Positions 1 through 9,310 of a stretch of 64,000 nucleotides of DNA are shown piece by piece. This stretch comes from Janthinobacterium sp. J1-1 (GTDB lineage Bacteria > Pseudomonadota > Gammaproteobacteria > Burkholderiales > Burkholderiaceae_D): the NCBI RefSeq assembly GCF_030944405.1, contig NZ_CP132340.1:62001-126000 (forward strand). Direction: 5' to 3'. The notes under the pieces are model-generated. The model searched no databases. It was not told the origin of the DNA and was given only the letters and a program-made list of their open reading frames with translations. A program made the translations under genes and the position numbers. How positions within the stretch are numbered: position 1 is the first letter of the stretch; each line of letters begins with the position of its first letter.

Positions 1-225
1 CAAGCCATGCGAGCACGATGGGCAGTCAAGATGAACAGCCGATTTCTTTGAACTGGAAGAGGAAGAACCACAACAAGTATCTTTGGATGTTTTGTGTTCG
101 TGCTGGTGATGCCCAAAATGCAAACTTGCTTTACCGGTCTCATGCAAGCAATATGCGCTCGCAATTCCCCAACTCATCTGGAGAGCGAAAGCGACAGCAA
201 GAATATAGAGGAAGCGTTTGAGCAT
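1..225 (-). CDS. CzcI-like small periplasmic metal-resistance protein, 3' end off the window
   Basis: Reading the minus strand from an ATG at 225 gives an open frame through the window edge: a signal peptide (MLKRFLYILAVAFALQM...), then a histidine-rich stretch HFGHHQHEH, a CC pair, a serine run and DCPSCSHG. This resembles the small CzcI-type proteins encoded in front of czcCBA efflux genes, so a czc/cnr-type operon probably continues to the left. The order of His and Cys motifs is what I see; the family name is from knowledge of these loci. A TATAAT sits just upstream (minus strand of 231-236). The IS at 259-1613 separates the gene from its original upstream region, so its expression may now depend on the element. 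Confidence 0.6.
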   Translation of the reverse strand, partial: MLKRFLYILAVAFALQMSWGIASAYCLHETGKASLHFGHHQHEHKTSKDTCCGSSSSSSKKSAVHLDCPSCSHGL

Positions 226-320
226 GACTGATTATAACTGGATATTACTTGGGATGTGTATAGTGGATCCCGAATCTGAGACGATGGTTTAAGCTGTGGT
301 CCGTGAAAGGATGACAGCAA

Positions 321-611
321 ATGAGTGAAGGTAAAAAACGTCGGGTACACACGGCCGAGTTTAAGGCCAAGGTCGGTCTGGAGGCCGTTCGCGGCGTCAA
401 GACGGTGACGGAGATCGCGCAAGAGTTCGGCGTGCATCCGGTGCTGGTGGGCCAGTGGAAAAAGGAAATCCTGGAGAACGCCGGCGCGCTGTTCGACACC
501 AAGCGCGGCCCCAAGCCGATCGATGAAAGCAGTCCCGAGGACAAACTATACGGCGAGATCGGTCGGCTGAAGATGGAAGTGGACTGGCTTAAAAAAAAGC
601 TGGGGCCGTGA
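321..611 (+). CDS. IS3-family transposase OrfA
   Basis: A 96-residue helix-turn-helix protein (residues about 10-50, EFGVHPVLVGQWKKEI) with a C-terminal leucine-zipper-like segment ending KMEVDWLKKKLGP, typical of IS3-family OrfA, which binds the IS ends. An A8 run at 591-598 lies just before its stop. OrfB lies in the -1 frame, as expected for a programmed frameshift that makes the OrfAB transposase. Confidence 0.85.
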   Translation: MSEGKKRRVHTAEFKAKVGLEAVRGVKTVTEIAQEFGVHPVLVGQWKKEILENAGALFDTKRGPKPIDESSPEDKLYGEIGRLKMEVDWLKKKLGP

Positions 612-1573
612 GCCAGGAGGCGCGCTTGGGCTGGATCGAAGCCGGGCACGAGAAGCTGCCGCTGACGCGCCAATGCGAGCTGGCAAGCGTGCCGCGCGCG
701 ACGGTGTACCGCCGGATCGACGCGGCATCCCGGCAGGCATGCGAGGACGAGAGCGACCTGAAGCTGAGCGCGCTGATTGACGAGGAATACACCAGTCGGC
801 CTTTTTATGGCAGCAGGCGCATGGTCGTGTTCCTGCGCGCGACGGGCCATGTAGTCAACCGCAAGCGCGTGCAGCGTCTGATGCGCGGCATGGGGCTGGC
901 GGGCATGGCGCCGGGGCCGAATACGAGCCGAGCGCATCCGCAGCACAAGGTCTATCCGTACCTGTTGCGCGGTGTGCCCGTGACGCGTCCTAATCACGTA
1001 TGGTCGACCGATATCACCTACATCCGGTTGGCGCGGGGCTTCGCGTATTTGGTGGCGATCATCGACTGGTACAGCCGCAAGTTGCTGTCCTGGCGCCTCA
1101 GCAACAGCATGGACGCGTCGTTCTGCGTGGACTGCCTGGAGGACGCCTTGCGCCAGCATGGCAAGCCGGAGTTGTTCAACAGCGATCAGGGTTCGCAGTT
1201 CACCAGCACGGCCTTCACCGACGTGCTCAAGCGCGAAGGCGTCGCCATCAGCATGGACGGGCGCGGTCGGGCGCTGGACAACATCTTCGTCGAGCGGCTG
1301 TGGCGCAACGTGAAGTACGAGGATGTGTATCTGAAAGGATACGCCAATATGGCGGAATTGACGGTGGGCCTGGCGCAGTATTTCGCGTTCTATAACGCTG
1401 AGCGGCCGCACCAATCGCTGAGCTACCAGACGCCCGACCAAGTCTACCGCGACGGGGTTGGCGGCGGTGCGCTGATCGTCGACCGGTTTGGTGACGACAA
1501 GAAGAAGTCACAGGAAGAGAGCAATACGGGTCAGCGCCGAGCAGCTGGAGCAGTGGAAACGGGCACAGCTTAA
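608..1573 (+). CDS. IS3-family transposase OrfB (DDE integrase core)
   Basis: A 321-residue frame starting with GTG inside the end of orfA. It has the HTH_21-like segment (YGSRRMVVFLRATG) followed by an rve integrase core: VWSTDITYI gives the first aspartate, FNSDQGSQFTS the second, and the glutamate is in DNIFVERLWRNVKYE. The end RPHQSLSYQTPDQVY is typical of the family. It is probably made mainly as an OrfAB fusion by slippage at 591-598. The C-terminal tail after residue 280 is charged and variable. Confidence 0.85.
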   Translation: MSQEARLGWIEAGHEKLPLTRQCELASVPRATVYRRIDAASRQACEDESDLKLSALIDEEYTSRPFYGSRRMVVFLRATGHVVNRKRVQRLMRGMGLAGMAPGPNTSRAHPQHKVYPYLLRGVPVTRPNHVWSTDITYIRLARGFAYLVAIIDWYSRKLLSWRLSNSMDASFCVDCLEDALRQHGKPELFNSDQGSQFTSTAFTDVLKREGVAISMDGRGRALDNIFVERLWRNVKYEDVYLKGYANMAELTVGLAQYFAFYNAERPHQSLSYQTPDQVYRDGVGGGALIVDRFGDDKKKSQEESNTGQRRAAGAVETGTA

Positions 1574-1611
1574 ATTAGTCGGGAAAGTGTCTTGACTGAT
1601 GGATCCACTTT

Positions 1612-1755
1612 ACTGCGAATGGGTGGGATCTGAGAACGCTGATGGAGCATGTGGGCTGGAAAAATGCCCAGTCCGCCATGCGCTACATCGATCGGGAAGA
1701 TCCCTTTAACCAGCGCCGCATCGAACAAAACCTGTATCCTCTTTATAGCAAGTAA
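1612..1755 (+). pseudogene. C-terminal remnant of a tyrosine recombinase
   Basis: The frame reading out of the IS end encodes LMEHVGWKNAQSAMRYIDRE and then about twenty more residues to a TAA. The pattern HVGWK followed by a catalytic-type Tyr (in RYI) matches the last catalytic segment of tyrosine recombinases/integrases (His/Trp and nucleophile Tyr). Everything before this is missing: the left side of the IS carries an unrelated czcI-like gene, so the IS insertion was accompanied or followed by deletion. It may be a remnant of a transposon resolvase/integrase or an integrated element. Confidence 0.55.
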
Positions 1756-1790
1756 TTAAACAGCTGCAGGTGGACCTTTAATTCTGACAA

Positions 1791-1822
1791 GATTGTAATC
1801 CTGGCGTTAGACGATTGTCATC
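1791..1822. promoter_or_regulatory. Candidate operator: GATTGTAATC / GATTGTCATC direct repeat upstream of the two-component genes
   Basis: GATTGTAATC (1791-1800) and GATTGTCATC (1813-1822) are direct repeats 22 bp apart, that is two helical turns, about 100 bp upstream of the response-regulator start. OmpR-family regulators bind such tandem half-sites, so autoregulation is plausible. No experimental consensus is implied. Confidence 0.3.
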
Positions 1823-1911
1823 TTTCCAAGGTAGACTGAAGACAGAGACCGATGGCGATCTTCACCATCCGCATAACGTGGACACAGCAGTTGAACTAGT
1901 GGAAAAGTGAC

Positions 1912-2583
1912 ATGCGATTATTAGTGGTTGAGGACGAGCAAAAGGCGGGCGAATATATTCAGAAAGGTCTGAGTGAGTCTGGTTTTGTTGTTGACTTGGC
2001 GAGAACTGGGCCCGACGGACTTCACGCTGCCACTACTGCCCATTACGACCTGATCGTGCTTGACGTCATGCTTCCGGGCTTAGACGGTTGGCAAATCATC
2101 GCTGAGTTGCGCAAAACGGTTGATACGCCGGTGCTATTTCTTACCGCACGGGATGGGCTCGATGACCGCATCAAAGGTCTGGAGCTTGGTGCGGATGATT
2201 ACTTAGTTAAGCCATTCGCTTTCGTTGAGTTGCTTGTTCGTATTCGAACGTTGTTGCGCCGAGGGCCGATCAGAGAAGCTGATATTTTTCAGATTGCCGA
2301 TCTGGAACTAGACATTCCCAAGCGAAGAGTCATACGGGCTGGGGTTCGGATTGATTTGACTGCGAAAGAATTTGCACTTTTGCATCTGCTATCCAAGCGG
2401 GTCGGACAGGTTTTGTCCCGGCCGTTAATTGCATCGCAAGTCTGGGACATGAATTTTGATAGCGACACGAACGTGGTGGATGTCGCGGTACGCCGTCTAC
2501 GGGCAAAAATTGACGACCCCTTCGAAGTCAAACTGATCCATACGATTCGGAGTATGGGCTATGTATTAGAAGATAGACAATGA
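1912..2583 (+). CDS. copR: Heavy-metal response regulator (CopR/CusR/SilR type)
   Basis: A 223-residue OmpR-family regulator. Residues 1-115 form a receiver with the acidic pair E7/D8, phospho-acceptor D51 (in [10 protein letters not shown]) and the conserved lysine of LVKPFAF near 100. Residues about 128-220 form a winged-helix DNA-binding domain ([34 protein letters not shown]). The sequence is typical of the CusR/CopR/CzcR group activating metal-efflux genes. It overlaps the sensor gene by four bases (ATGA) and so is co-translated. It probably controls copper genes in this window; a tandem box at 9728-9745 is a candidate target. The exact metal is inferred from context. Confidence 0.88.
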   Translation: MRLLVVEDEQKAGEYIQKGLSESGFVVDLARTGPDGLHAATTAHYDLIVLDVMLPGLDGWQIIAELRKTVDTPVLFLTARDGLDDRIKGLELGADDYLVKPFAFVELLVRIRTLLRRGPIREADIFQIADLELDIPKRRVIRAGVRIDLTAKEFALLHLLSKRVGQVLSRPLIASQVWDMNFDSDTNVVDVAVRRLRAKIDDPFEVKLIHTIRSMGYVLEDRQ

Positions 2584-4007
2584 AGGCCAAGAACTGGTCT
2601 CTCACCACGCAGCTGGGGGCGCTCTTCGCCTGCATCTCGGTAATTGTATTTTCGGCCTTAGGCATCTATCTCTATCAAGCTCTCGCGGTGCAGCTCCAAG
2701 CACGGGATGATGCAGACCTTGTCGACCGTATTGTGTTCATCAGACATATGCTTGAGGAGACACCGAGTGTAGAGTCGATTCGTGTGGATCCGCACCGTTT
2801 TTTAGATGCTGTCGATTTGCATGGCGGCTTTTTGCTCGTTATGCAGGCACAAGACGGTGAAGAATTAACCCGCAATACCCGTGACCGTTCATTCATGCAT
2901 GCCAGCGGGGCTGTGCCGGTAGAGACGATGCCAGAGCCATCTCACGTACGTGCTGCACTAGGGCATAGCGAACCCAACCTAAGAGTTATTGCTGCGCTGG
3001 GTACCGTTGGTTCGACAGGTTCCGTGGTGAAAATCACGCTCGCCAGAAGCGAAGAGAGCCGCGCAGCTGTTCTATCTGCATACAAGTTAAAAGTGCTTGC
3101 ATCGGGCTTCTTTGGTGCGGTGCTAACAGCCCTACTGGGGTTTCTACTAGTACGTCGCGCGTTGCACAAAGTAAAGCTCATCGCGCAGCAAGCTCAGCAA
3201 GTCAGTGCGCACAATTTGGAAGTGCGCTTGCATGCAAAATCAGCACCGAAGGAAATCCAGATACTGGCTGATTCGTTCAATGAGGTGCTTGACCGCCTGC
3301 AAAATAGCTTTAATAACCTTTCCCAGTTTGCAGATGACTTGGCACACGATTTGCGTACGCCTCTCAACAATCTGATGGTTCAAACAGAAGTTGCCCTGTC
3401 TCAGCCCAGATCATCCGATGAATATCAAAACCTGCTTTCATCTAACTACGAGGAGTTTGGCCGTCTAGCTAGAATGGTGGAAAGCATATTATTTTTGGCG
3501 CGGGCTGACCATGACCAAGTTTCGCTAGCAACTGAGCAGCTTGATATGGATGTTGAGCTGACGCGAATCGCCGAGTATTTTGAAGGGCCGGCATCCGACG
3601 CAGGGATATCATTCATCGTCATCGCCTCAGGTAAAGTGCTTGCTGATGGGCACCTGCTTCGCCGCGCGGTGAGTAACCTTGTATCGAACGCTCTTCGGTA
3701 CACGCCGAAGGGCGAAATTATCTTGCTCAAGGCGATAGAGGACGACGACGGGGCCGTAGTTTCTGTTTCCAATCCTGGCCCAGGCATCGCGCAGGAACAC
3801 CTGTCGCGGTTGTTTGACCGGTTCTACCGTTCCGATAAATCGAGGGCCAGTACGTCAGCCTCCGCTGGATTGGGTCTTTCAATCGTCAAATCCATCATGG
3901 CGCTTCACCATGGCCGAGCCAGTGTCACGAGTGAGCTTGATGGAGTTACCCAATTCACGCTATTTTTTCCTGGCACGACAGCATCGAACGAAACAGTTAA
4001 GCGCTGA
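2580..4007 (+). CDS. copS: Heavy-metal sensor histidine kinase (CopS/CusS type)
   Basis: A 475-residue inner-membrane kinase. There is an N-terminal transmembrane segment (residues about 12-32), a periplasmic sensor region of about 130 residues, a second membrane segment (about 165-190) and HAMP, then HisKA with the phospho-acceptor His in [11 protein letters not shown] (about residue 255) and a HATPase_c with an N-box ([10 protein letters not shown]), SNPGPGIA and GLGLSIVKS. The architecture matches the heavy-metal sensor kinase family (CusS/CopS/CzcS). It pairs with the regulator directly upstream through an ATGA overlap. In the G1 box the usual D is replaced by S/N; this variant is common in the family. 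Confidence 0.87.
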   Translation: MKAKNWSLTTQLGALFACISVIVFSALGIYLYQALAVQLQARDDADLVDRIVFIRHMLEETPSVESIRVDPHRFLDAVDLHGGFLLVMQAQDGEELTRNTRDRSFMHASGAVPVETMPEPSHVRAALGHSEPNLRVIAALGTVGSTGSVVKITLARSEESRAAVLSAYKLKVLASGFFGAVLTALLGFLLVRRALHKVKLIAQQAQQVSAHNLEVRLHAKSAPKEIQILADSFNEVLDRLQNSFNNLSQFADDLAHDLRTPLNNLMVQTEVALSQPRSSDEYQNLLSSNYEEFGRLARMVESILFLARADHDQVSLATEQLDMDVELTRIAEYFEGPASDAGISFIVIASGKVLADGHLLRRAVSNLVSNALRYTPKGEIILLKAIEDDDGAVVSVSNPGPGIAQEHLSRLFDRFYRSDKSRASTSASAGLGLSIVKSIMALHHGRASVTSELDGVTQFTLFFPGTTASNETVKR

Positions 4008-4049
4008 AAATGGATTTTTGAGGACAGAAATCTTGTGCTCAGCGGTTAA

Positions 4050-4535
4050 CTAAGCAAGCTGCAGCTCCCAGTATCCGACATCAATCCACTGATCAAATTT
4101 ACAGCCAACCCGCTTGAACATGGCCACCTTCTCAAATCCTAGGCGCTCGTGCAAAGCAACGCTAGATTCATTGGGCTGCGCAATGCCACCAATGACCACT
4201 TGCAGTTGGCGGTGCCGGAGCTCCTCGATCAGGGTACTGTAAAGCTGTCGACCGATGCCCTGACCGACTCCATCGTGCGCCACGTACACCGTTGACTCGA
4301 CCGAAAAACGATAGGCGCTCCGGGCACGCCAGGGCGTTGCGTAGGCGTAACCTAGTATTTGACCATCGCGTTCAAAGACGTACCACGGCAACTGCGCACC
4401 CACAGAAGCGATGCGCTGGGCCATCTCATCGATGGCGACCATCTGCTCTTCAAACGTGATGGTGGAGCTGCTGACGTAATGGTTGTATATCGTGGCGATC
4501 GCAGCAGCATCGGCGGTAGTGGCAAGTCGAATCAT
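4050..4535 (-). CDS. arsN1: GNAT acetyltransferase, ArsN1-like (arsenic operon)
   Basis: From the ATG at 4535 the product is 161 residues and begins MIRLATTADAAAIATIYNHYV, the usual start of phosphinothricin/arsinothricin N-acetyltransferases; an upstream extension in the open frame looks untranslated. The acetyl-CoA binding loop (GVGQGIGRQLYSTLI) and the C-terminal ALHERLGFEKVAMFKRVGCKF are visible. It is the last gene of the arsenic operon, which favours an ArsN-type role in acetylating arsinothricin-like organoarsenicals, but a generic phosphinothricin or other amine acetyltransferase cannot be excluded from sequence alone. It is convergent with copS. Confidence 0.72.
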   Translation of the reverse strand: MIRLATTADAAAIATIYNHYVSSSTITFEEQMVAIDEMAQRIASVGAQLPWYVFERDGQILGYAYATPWRARSAYRFSVESTVYVAHDGVGQGIGRQLYSTLIEELRHRQLQVVIGGIAQPNESSVALHERLGFEKVAMFKRVGCKFDQWIDVGYWELQLA

Positions 4536-4638
4536 CAGCGGGATCCAAATAGACGTGAAATGGCAGGAAGGAGCACGGCCGCAAACTACGCACGGCACCC
4601 TAAAGTATCATTCTAGCAATAATCCATCCTATGTGGCT

Positions 4639-5298
4639 TCACGGCGCATTGCGTTGAGTAGGATCGCGCAGAAAAGCTGGTGAAGGCCCTGTGCCTCCCG
4701 AGCGGGCCCGCTCCCGTCCTGCGGCCTCTGCCCACCAGATCAACTGGGAAAAGGTGCGTTCGATATAGGAAACCCAACGCGTACTGTCGACTTCAGGTGC
4801 AAAGCTGCCATCGGCAGCAAAAACAGTATGTGCTGTCGGAATATGGATCATGGCCGACACCGGCAAACAGCCCAGCTCGGACAGAAAAGCGCGCATACCC
4901 ACCGCCGCCCGCACACCACCCCACTGGCCCGCCGAATAAGTGACGATGGCGCTGGGCTTGAAGGCAAACAAAGAACTGCCAAAGTGGTTCAGTAAATGCA
5001 TCAGTGCCGGACTCATTGAATGATTGTATTCAGAACTGACCATCACATACCCATCGGCGCTGGCAATCTCACTGGCCAGTTGCTCCAACGGCAAGGGCGC
5101 GCGCCCCTGCGCATAGGAAAAGTGTGGCTTGAACACGTCACCTAGCTCGTAATCGAGCGGATCGATGAGCACCACATTGTGGCCATCATGGCGGCACTGC
5201 GCCACGATGGCCTTGGCGACCCGTTCGCCCACGCGCGCAGGCAGGGGCGGTGTGCTGGTGCGAATAGAACCGAGAAACACCAGAATTTTCATCTTCAT
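4639..5298 (-). CDS. NAD(P)H-dependent FMN reductase family protein
   Basis: A 219-residue flavodoxin-like protein. The start at 5298 is preferred because GGAAAGGG lies just upstream of that ATG; a TTG at 5316 is the alternative. The FMN phosphate loop is near the N-terminus (FLGSIRTSTPP), followed by MVSSEYNHSMSPALMHLLNHF and YSAGQWGGVRA, hallmarks of the NADPH_dep_FMN_red family. It lies between arsH and the arsN1-like gene and is probably part of the same transcript. A role in redox chemistry of arsenicals or in supplying reduced flavin is inferred; the family is broad and its members often have unknown substrates. Confidence 0.78.
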   Translation of the reverse strand: MKMKILVFLGSIRTSTPPLPARVGERVAKAIVAQCRHDGHNVVLIDPLDYELGDVFKPHFSYAQGRAPLPLEQLASEIASADGYVMVSSEYNHSMSPALMHLLNHFGSSLFAFKPSAIVTYSAGQWGGVRAAVGMRAFLSELGCLPVSAMIHIPTAHTVFAADGSFAPEVDSTRWVSYIERTFSQLIWWAEAAGRERARSGGTGPSPAFLRDPTQRNAP

Positions 5299-5375
5299 CT
5301 TACCCTTTCCAGCCAAAACCTCGGCTAGGTCATCGTGCAGTGAAAACCCGGCGAACGGGCCAACATGAAAACAGC

Positions 5376-6119
5376 CTATTTGCTTGGCGTCTCGTGATTC
5401 ATGGCCGCTTCGGCGAGGGCGCGTACTTCGGCCGGCATGGATTCCTTGCGCTCGCTATAGCGGCTGGTCAGGTAATCCGAGCGATCGCGCACCACCAGGG
5501 TGAATTTATACAATTCCTCCATGACGTCGACCAGGCGGTCGTAATATGGCGACGGCTTCATGCGGTCGTTTTCGTCGAACTCCTGGTATGCCTTGGCAAC
5601 GGACGACTGGTTCGGAATGGTCACCATGCGCATCCAGCGGCCCAGCACGCGCAAGCCGTTGACGGCGTTGAACGATTGCGAGCCGCCCGACACTTGCATC
5701 ACCGCAAGGGTCCGCCCCTGCGTCGGACGCACGCTGCCCATTTCCAGCGGCAGCCAGTCAATTTGTGACTTGAACACACCTGTCACAGCGCCATGGCGTT
5801 CCGGACTGCACCAAACCTGGCCTTCCGACCAGAGCGACAGCTCGCGCAGCTCCTGCACCTTGGGATGGTCAGGGCTGACGCTGTCGACCATGGGCAAGCC
5901 ATGCGGGTCGAAAACCCGCGTCTCGGCGCCAAAATTCTGCAGCAGCCGCTCCGCCTCCAGAGTCAGCAAGCGGCTGAACGAGCGTTCACGTAGCGAGCCG
6001 TACAGCAAGAGCATGCGCGGCGGATGCGTTGCCACCGTCGCTGGCATAAGTTTATCAACCGTCGGCGTATCGAGGTGCGCAGCACTGATATTGGGCAAGT
6101 CCTTGACTGGCTTATACAT
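5376..6119 (-). CDS. arsH: Arsenical resistance protein ArsH (NADPH:FMN oxidoreductase)
   Basis: The 247-residue product starting at 6119 has the ArsH signatures: [20 protein letters not shown] near residue 35 (FMN-binding loop), [30 protein letters not shown] and [21 protein letters not shown]. ArsH oxidises trivalent methyl- and aromatic arsenicals in the cytoplasm and uses FMN and NADPH. Its start overlaps the end of the upstream arsC by eight bases, giving tight operon coupling. Length and motif order are normal for the family. The frame stays open upstream to 6245, but that extension lies inside arsC and is rejected. Confidence 0.93.
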   Translation of the reverse strand: MYKPVKDLPNISAAHLDTPTVDKLMPATVATHPPRMLLLYGSLRERSFSRLLTLEAERLLQNFGAETRVFDPHGLPMVDSVSPDHPKVQELRELSLWSEGQVWCSPERHGAVTGVFKSQIDWLPLEMGSVRPTQGRTLAVMQVSGGSQSFNAVNGLRVLGRWMRMVTIPNQSSVAKAYQEFDENDRMKPSPYYDRLVDVMEELYKFTLVVRDRSDYLTSRYSERKESMPAEVRALAEAAMNHETPSK

Positions 6120-6543
6120 GGGGCACCACCCGCTTTCCTTGCGCATCGATGACCGCCTCGCCGTCTTCTTTGGCAAACGTGCCCAGTTGCGGCAAGGGCA
6201 GAACGTCAAGCACCAACTCCGATGGGCGGCATAGGCGCACGCCAAGCGGCGTGACCACGAACGGACGATTGATAAGGATGGGATGGGCCAGCATGGCGTC
6301 CAACAGTGCCTCGTCGCTGATTTGGGCCTGGTCGAGACCCAGTTCCAGGTACGGCGTACCTTTCTGGCGAATGGCCTCGCGCACGCTCAAGCCAGCACGG
6401 GCAATCAAATCGACCAGGGTCTCGCGCATTGGCGGTTGCTGCAGGTATTCGATGACCTGCGGCTCAGTGCCAGTATTGCGGATTAACGCCAGGGTGTTGC
6501 GCGAAGTGCCACAGGCCGGGTTGTGATAAATAGTGATATCCAT
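6112..6543 (-). CDS. arsC: Arsenate reductase, glutaredoxin-dependent (ArsC, plasmid R773 type)
   Basis: This 143-residue cytoplasmic enzyme has the catalytic cysteine in [14 protein letters not shown] (Cys at about position 11), the arginine-containing segments IRNTG and [20 protein letters not shown] that bind arsenate, and the usual family length of about 140. It reduces As(V) to As(III) with glutathione and glutaredoxin. It follows arsB by 14 bases and overlaps arsH. It is the third arsenate reductase in this operon and belongs to a different fold from the two low-molecular-weight phosphatase-type enzymes upstream. Confidence 0.94.
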   Translation of the reverse strand: MDITIYHNPACGTSRNTLALIRNTGTEPQVIEYLQQPPMRETLVDLIARAGLSVREAIRQKGTPYLELGLDQAQISDEALLDAMLAHPILINRPFVVTPLGVRLCRPSELVLDVLPLPQLGTFAKEDGEAVIDAQGKRVVPHV

Positions 6544-6557
6544 AATAAATCCTTTCC

Positions 6558-7841
6558 TTAATAACTGAGGCGCAGTGCCAGCGCCGCCAGGGTCACCAGC
6601 AACACAGGCAAGGTGAGGACGATGCCGACGCGGAAGTAATAACCCCAGGAGATGTGAATCTTCTTACTGTCGAGGACATGCAGCCACAACAGGGTCGCCA
6701 GGCTGCCGATAGGGGTAATTTTCGGCCCCAGGTCACTGCCAATGACATTGGCATAAATCATCGCCTCGCGCACGGCGCCCTGCGCTGAGGTAGGATCGAT
6801 CGACAAGGCCCCGATTAGCACCGTCGGCATATTGTTCATGATCGAGGACAGGACGGCCGTCAGCACGCCTGTGCCCATGGCCGCGCCCCATACGCCATAT
6901 TGGGCAAAGTAATTGAGTACGCCAGTCAGGTAGCCGGTCAGGCCCGCGTTGCGCAGGCCATATACGACCAGATACATGCCCAGAGAAAAAACAACGATCT
7001 GCCATGGTGCATTGCGAATGACTTCGCGCGTGGGTATCACATGGCCTTTAGCGGCGACAGCCAGCAACAGAGCGGCGCCAACGGCGGCCACGGCACTGAT
7101 CGGCACGCCCAGGCTCTCAAGCCAGAAAAAGCCGATCAGCAGCAGCGCCAGGACCAGCCAGCCGGCCTTGAAGGTCGCCATGTCGCGGATCGCGGCGCCG
7201 GGGCGTTTGAGCTGGGAGACGTCATAGTCTTGCGGGATGTCCTTGCGGAAAAACCACATCAGTGCAAGCAGGGTCGCTATCACTGCCACCGCGTTGACCG
7301 GCACCATCACGGCCGCATACTCGGCAAAGCCGATCTTGAAATAGTCGGCCGAAACGATATTGACCAGGTTCGACACCACCAGCGGCAGGCTGGCCGTGTC
7401 GGCGATAAAGCCGGCCGCCATCACGAAGGCCAACGTAGCTTTGGCTGAAAACTTCAGTTCGAGCAACATGGCGATCACGATAGGCGTCAGTATCAGCGCC
7501 GCACCATCGTTGGCAAACAACGCAGCGACAGCGGCGCCCAGCAGGACCAGCAAGACAAACAACTTGCGGCCGCTACCACCTCCCCAGCGTGCCACGTGCA
7601 GCGCGGCCCACTCGAAGAAACCGGCCTTGTCGAGCAGCAGGCTGATGATGATGACGGCGATAAACGTGCCGGTTGCATTCCAGACGATGTGCCAGACGAC
7701 GGGCATGTCCGACAACTGGATGACACCAGCCAGCAGCGCGACGCCAGCGCCGATGGCCGCGCTCCAGCCAATACCCAAGCCACGCGGCTGCCAGATAACC
7801 AGTACCAGAGTCGCCAAGAAAATCAGGAAAGCAGTCAACAT
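6558..7841 (-). CDS. arsB: Arsenite efflux permease ArsB
   Basis: A 427-residue, very hydrophobic inner-membrane protein with repeated membrane segments along its length, matching the ArsB/NhaD family size and the usual 12-helix topology. Recognisable segments are [51 protein letters not shown] and [20 protein letters not shown], which are strongly conserved in ArsB. It exports arsenite and antimonite, alone or with an ArsA ATPase; no arsA is present here, so proton-driven antiport is expected. The start overlaps the end of the upstream arsC by seven bases. Confidence 0.94.
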   Translation of the reverse strand: MLTAFLIFLATLVLVIWQPRGLGIGWSAAIGAGVALLAGVIQLSDMPVVWHIVWNATGTFIAVIIISLLLDKAGFFEWAALHVARWGGGSGRKLFVLLVLLGAAVAALFANDGAALILTPIVIAMLLELKFSAKATLAFVMAAGFIADTASLPLVVSNLVNIVSADYFKIGFAEYAAVMVPVNAVAVIATLLALMWFFRKDIPQDYDVSQLKRPGAAIRDMATFKAGWLVLALLLIGFFWLESLGVPISAVAAVGAALLLAVAAKGHVIPTREVIRNAPWQIVVFSLGMYLVVYGLRNAGLTGYLTGVLNYFAQYGVWGAAMGTGVLTAVLSSIMNNMPTVLIGALSIDPTSAQGAVREAMIYANVIGSDLGPKITPIGSLATLLWLHVLDSKKIHISWGYYFRVGIVLTLPVLLVTLAALALRLSY

Positions 7842-8344
7842 ACGAGCGCCTCCTTGGGGGCAGCCGGGGCAAAGACACTAGAAATGTTGTCGAGTTCAGC
7901 TTTCAGGCGTACAGGGTCATGCTGCAGCTGCTCTAGCGGCAAGGCGAAGAAAGCCTCGATGCGTGCGCGCAGAATGCCATACGTCACCCGGAAAGCAGCG
8001 TCCTTTTCTGCGTCCGTCCCCGTGACATGGCCGGGATCGTCTACACCCCAGTGGCTACGAAGCACTGGGCCCAGGTAGGCCGGGCACGTCTCGCCAGCGG
8101 CGCTGGCACACACGGTGATGACGATATCGGGCACGGAAGGCAGAGCGTCCCAGGACTTGCTGTAATACCCCAGGGTCGATATCTGCTCGTTGGCCAGCAA
8201 CGCCAGTGCTCCTGGGTGCAGCGCCCCGGCCGGATGACTGCCTGCGCTCAGCGCATGCCAGCCTGCCGGCGCCAGATGATTGAAAGTCGCTTCTGCCAGG
8301 ATGGATCGGCAAGAGTTGCCGGTACACAAAAAAAGAACGTTCAT
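7835..8344 (-). CDS. arsC: Arsenate reductase, low-molecular-weight phosphatase (thioredoxin-coupled) type
   Basis: This 169-residue protein begins [14 protein letters not shown], containing the P-loop C-X5-R that is the catalytic site of LMW tyrosine-phosphatase-like arsenate reductases. A later [13 protein letters not shown] provides the additional cysteines used for intramolecular disulfide relay, and SHWGVDDP carries the conserved Asp-Pro. The start was set at 8344; the open frame extends to 8389 but lacks support. It lies between another LMW-type arsC and arsB, and overlaps arsB. The C-terminal 30 residues, which include a final cysteine, are longer than usual. Confidence 0.87.
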   Translation of the reverse strand: MNVLFLCTGNSCRSILAEATFNHLAPAGWHALSAGSHPAGALHPGALALLANEQISTLGYYSKSWDALPSVPDIVITVCASAAGETCPAYLGPVLRSHWGVDDPGHVTGTDAEKDAAFRVTYGILRARIEAFFALPLEQLQHDPVRLKAELDNISSVFAPAAPKEALVC

Positions 8345-8413
8345 GAAATTATCGCAAAATAGTGAAAAGTAAGGCATGCCCGTTATCAACAGGCATGCCG
8401 GGGCGCTCGCCTA

Positions 8414-8914
8414 CTAGACGGCGCTTTGTCCAATTGCCTTGATCTCGTGCTGGATCGCGTTTTTTTCGAGCATGTGCAGCGGCAAACTGACGAAAACGTT
8501 CATCCGGGTCATGATCTGCCGGAACACCTTATGGAATACCTCGCGCTTTTCTGCGTCGGTGCCAGTAGCTGCAGCCGGATCTTCGAATCCCCAGTGCGCC
8601 GAAAGCGGATGACCTGGCCAGTATGGGCAGACTTCGCCGGCGGCGTTGTCGCACACAGTAATGATGAAGTCCATGTGTGGTGCGTCTGGAGTACCGAATT
8701 CATCCCAGCTCTTGCTGCGCAGTTTATCGAGCGGATAGCCGGTCGCTTCAATTTGCTCGATGGCGAATGGGTTGACGCTGCCGCCCGGGTGGCTGCCAGC
8801 CGAAAAGCCACGGAAGCGGCCCTTGCCCATGGTGGAGACCAGCGCCTCGGCCATCACGCTACGGGCTGAGTTGCCGGTACAGAGAAACAACACGTTGTAC
8901 ACTTTGTCGGTCAT
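8414..8914 (-). CDS. arsC: Arsenate reductase, low-molecular-weight phosphatase type (second copy)
   Basis: A 166-residue homologue of the neighbouring protein. The P-loop is [16 protein letters not shown], the redox segment is ITVCDNAAGEVCPYWPG and the acid loop is AHWGFEDPAAATGTDAEK. It is diverged from the downstream copy, so this is an old paralogous pair rather than a recent duplication. It is the first structural gene after arsR. Both enzymes would reduce arsenate in the cytoplasm to the substrate of ArsB. GGCATGCC occurs twice (8373-8380 and 8392-8399) in the gap to the next gene and could form a small hairpin. Confidence 0.88.
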   Translation of the reverse strand: MTDKVYNVLFLCTGNSARSVMAEALVSTMGKGRFRGFSAGSHPGGSVNPFAIEQIEATGYPLDKLRSKSWDEFGTPDAPHMDFIITVCDNAAGEVCPYWPGHPLSAHWGFEDPAAATGTDAEKREVFHKVFRQIMTRMNVFVSLPLHMLEKNAIQHEIKAIGQSAV

Positions 8915-8971
8915 GACGAATCCTTTAATCACTGCGTTGGTTGGGGGGCGATTCAATTTGTACGTTTGGAT

Positions 8972-9298
8972 TCATGCGGCATCACAGGCTGCGCCTTGCG
9001 CAGTAGTGCAAGGCGCGCCGCCGCAGCAGTTTTCGGTCAAAAAGCCGATCAGGGCATTCATGCTGTCGATATGCGCGGCGTAGATGACAAAGCGTCCATC
9101 TTGGCGCGGCACGATCAGGTCCGCGTGCACCAGTTCCTTCAAGTGAAATGACAGGGAAGATGGCGGGATGCCCAGCTGTTCGGCAATCTTCGTTGCCGCC
9201 ATCCCTTGCGGTCCGGTCTGGACAAGCAAGCGAAAGATGGCCAGGCGTGACTCCTGTGCCAGTGCCGCCAACGCAGCGATGACATTTTTAGTTTCCAT
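8972..9298 (-). CDS. arsR: ArsR/SmtB-family arsenic-responsive repressor
   Basis: A 108-residue winged-helix repressor: LAALAQESRLAIFRLLVQTG, then the recognition helix region LGIPPSSLSFHLKELVHADLI and a basic wing PRQDGRFVIYA. The C-terminus has CC and further cysteines (NCCGGAPC, GAACDAA), a placement of As(III) ligands typical of the proteobacterial ArsR group with C-terminal cysteine pairs. The ATG at 9298 has a good ribosome site (AAGGAG). It heads the eight-gene arsenic operon and probably binds the dyad just upstream at 9311-9348, releasing it upon arsenite binding. Confidence 0.92.
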   Translation of the reverse strand: METKNVIAALAALAQESRLAIFRLLVQTGPQGMAATKIAEQLGIPPSSLSFHLKELVHADLIVPRQDGRFVIYAAHIDSMNALIGFLTENCCGGAPCTTAQGAACDAA

Positions 9299-9310
9299 GT
9301 GCACTCCTTT

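Larger units (their letters stand above)
259..1613 (+). mobile_element. IS3-family insertion sequence, about 1.35 kb
   Basis: The element carries overlapping orfA and orfB. Its ends contain an inverted match: TAGTGGATCC near 261-270 on the left and GGATCCACTTTA at 1601-1612 on the right. It separates the czcI-like gene from a tyrosine-recombinase remnant that starts right at its right end. I see no clear target duplication, so the boundaries are good to a few bases and one end may have been rearranged. Confidence 0.75.

Noticed and set aside
245..1441. 398-residue minus-strand open frame
   Set aside because: It is a shadow of the IS3 transposase genes on the plus strand; His/Arg/Ala-rich and without any family signature.
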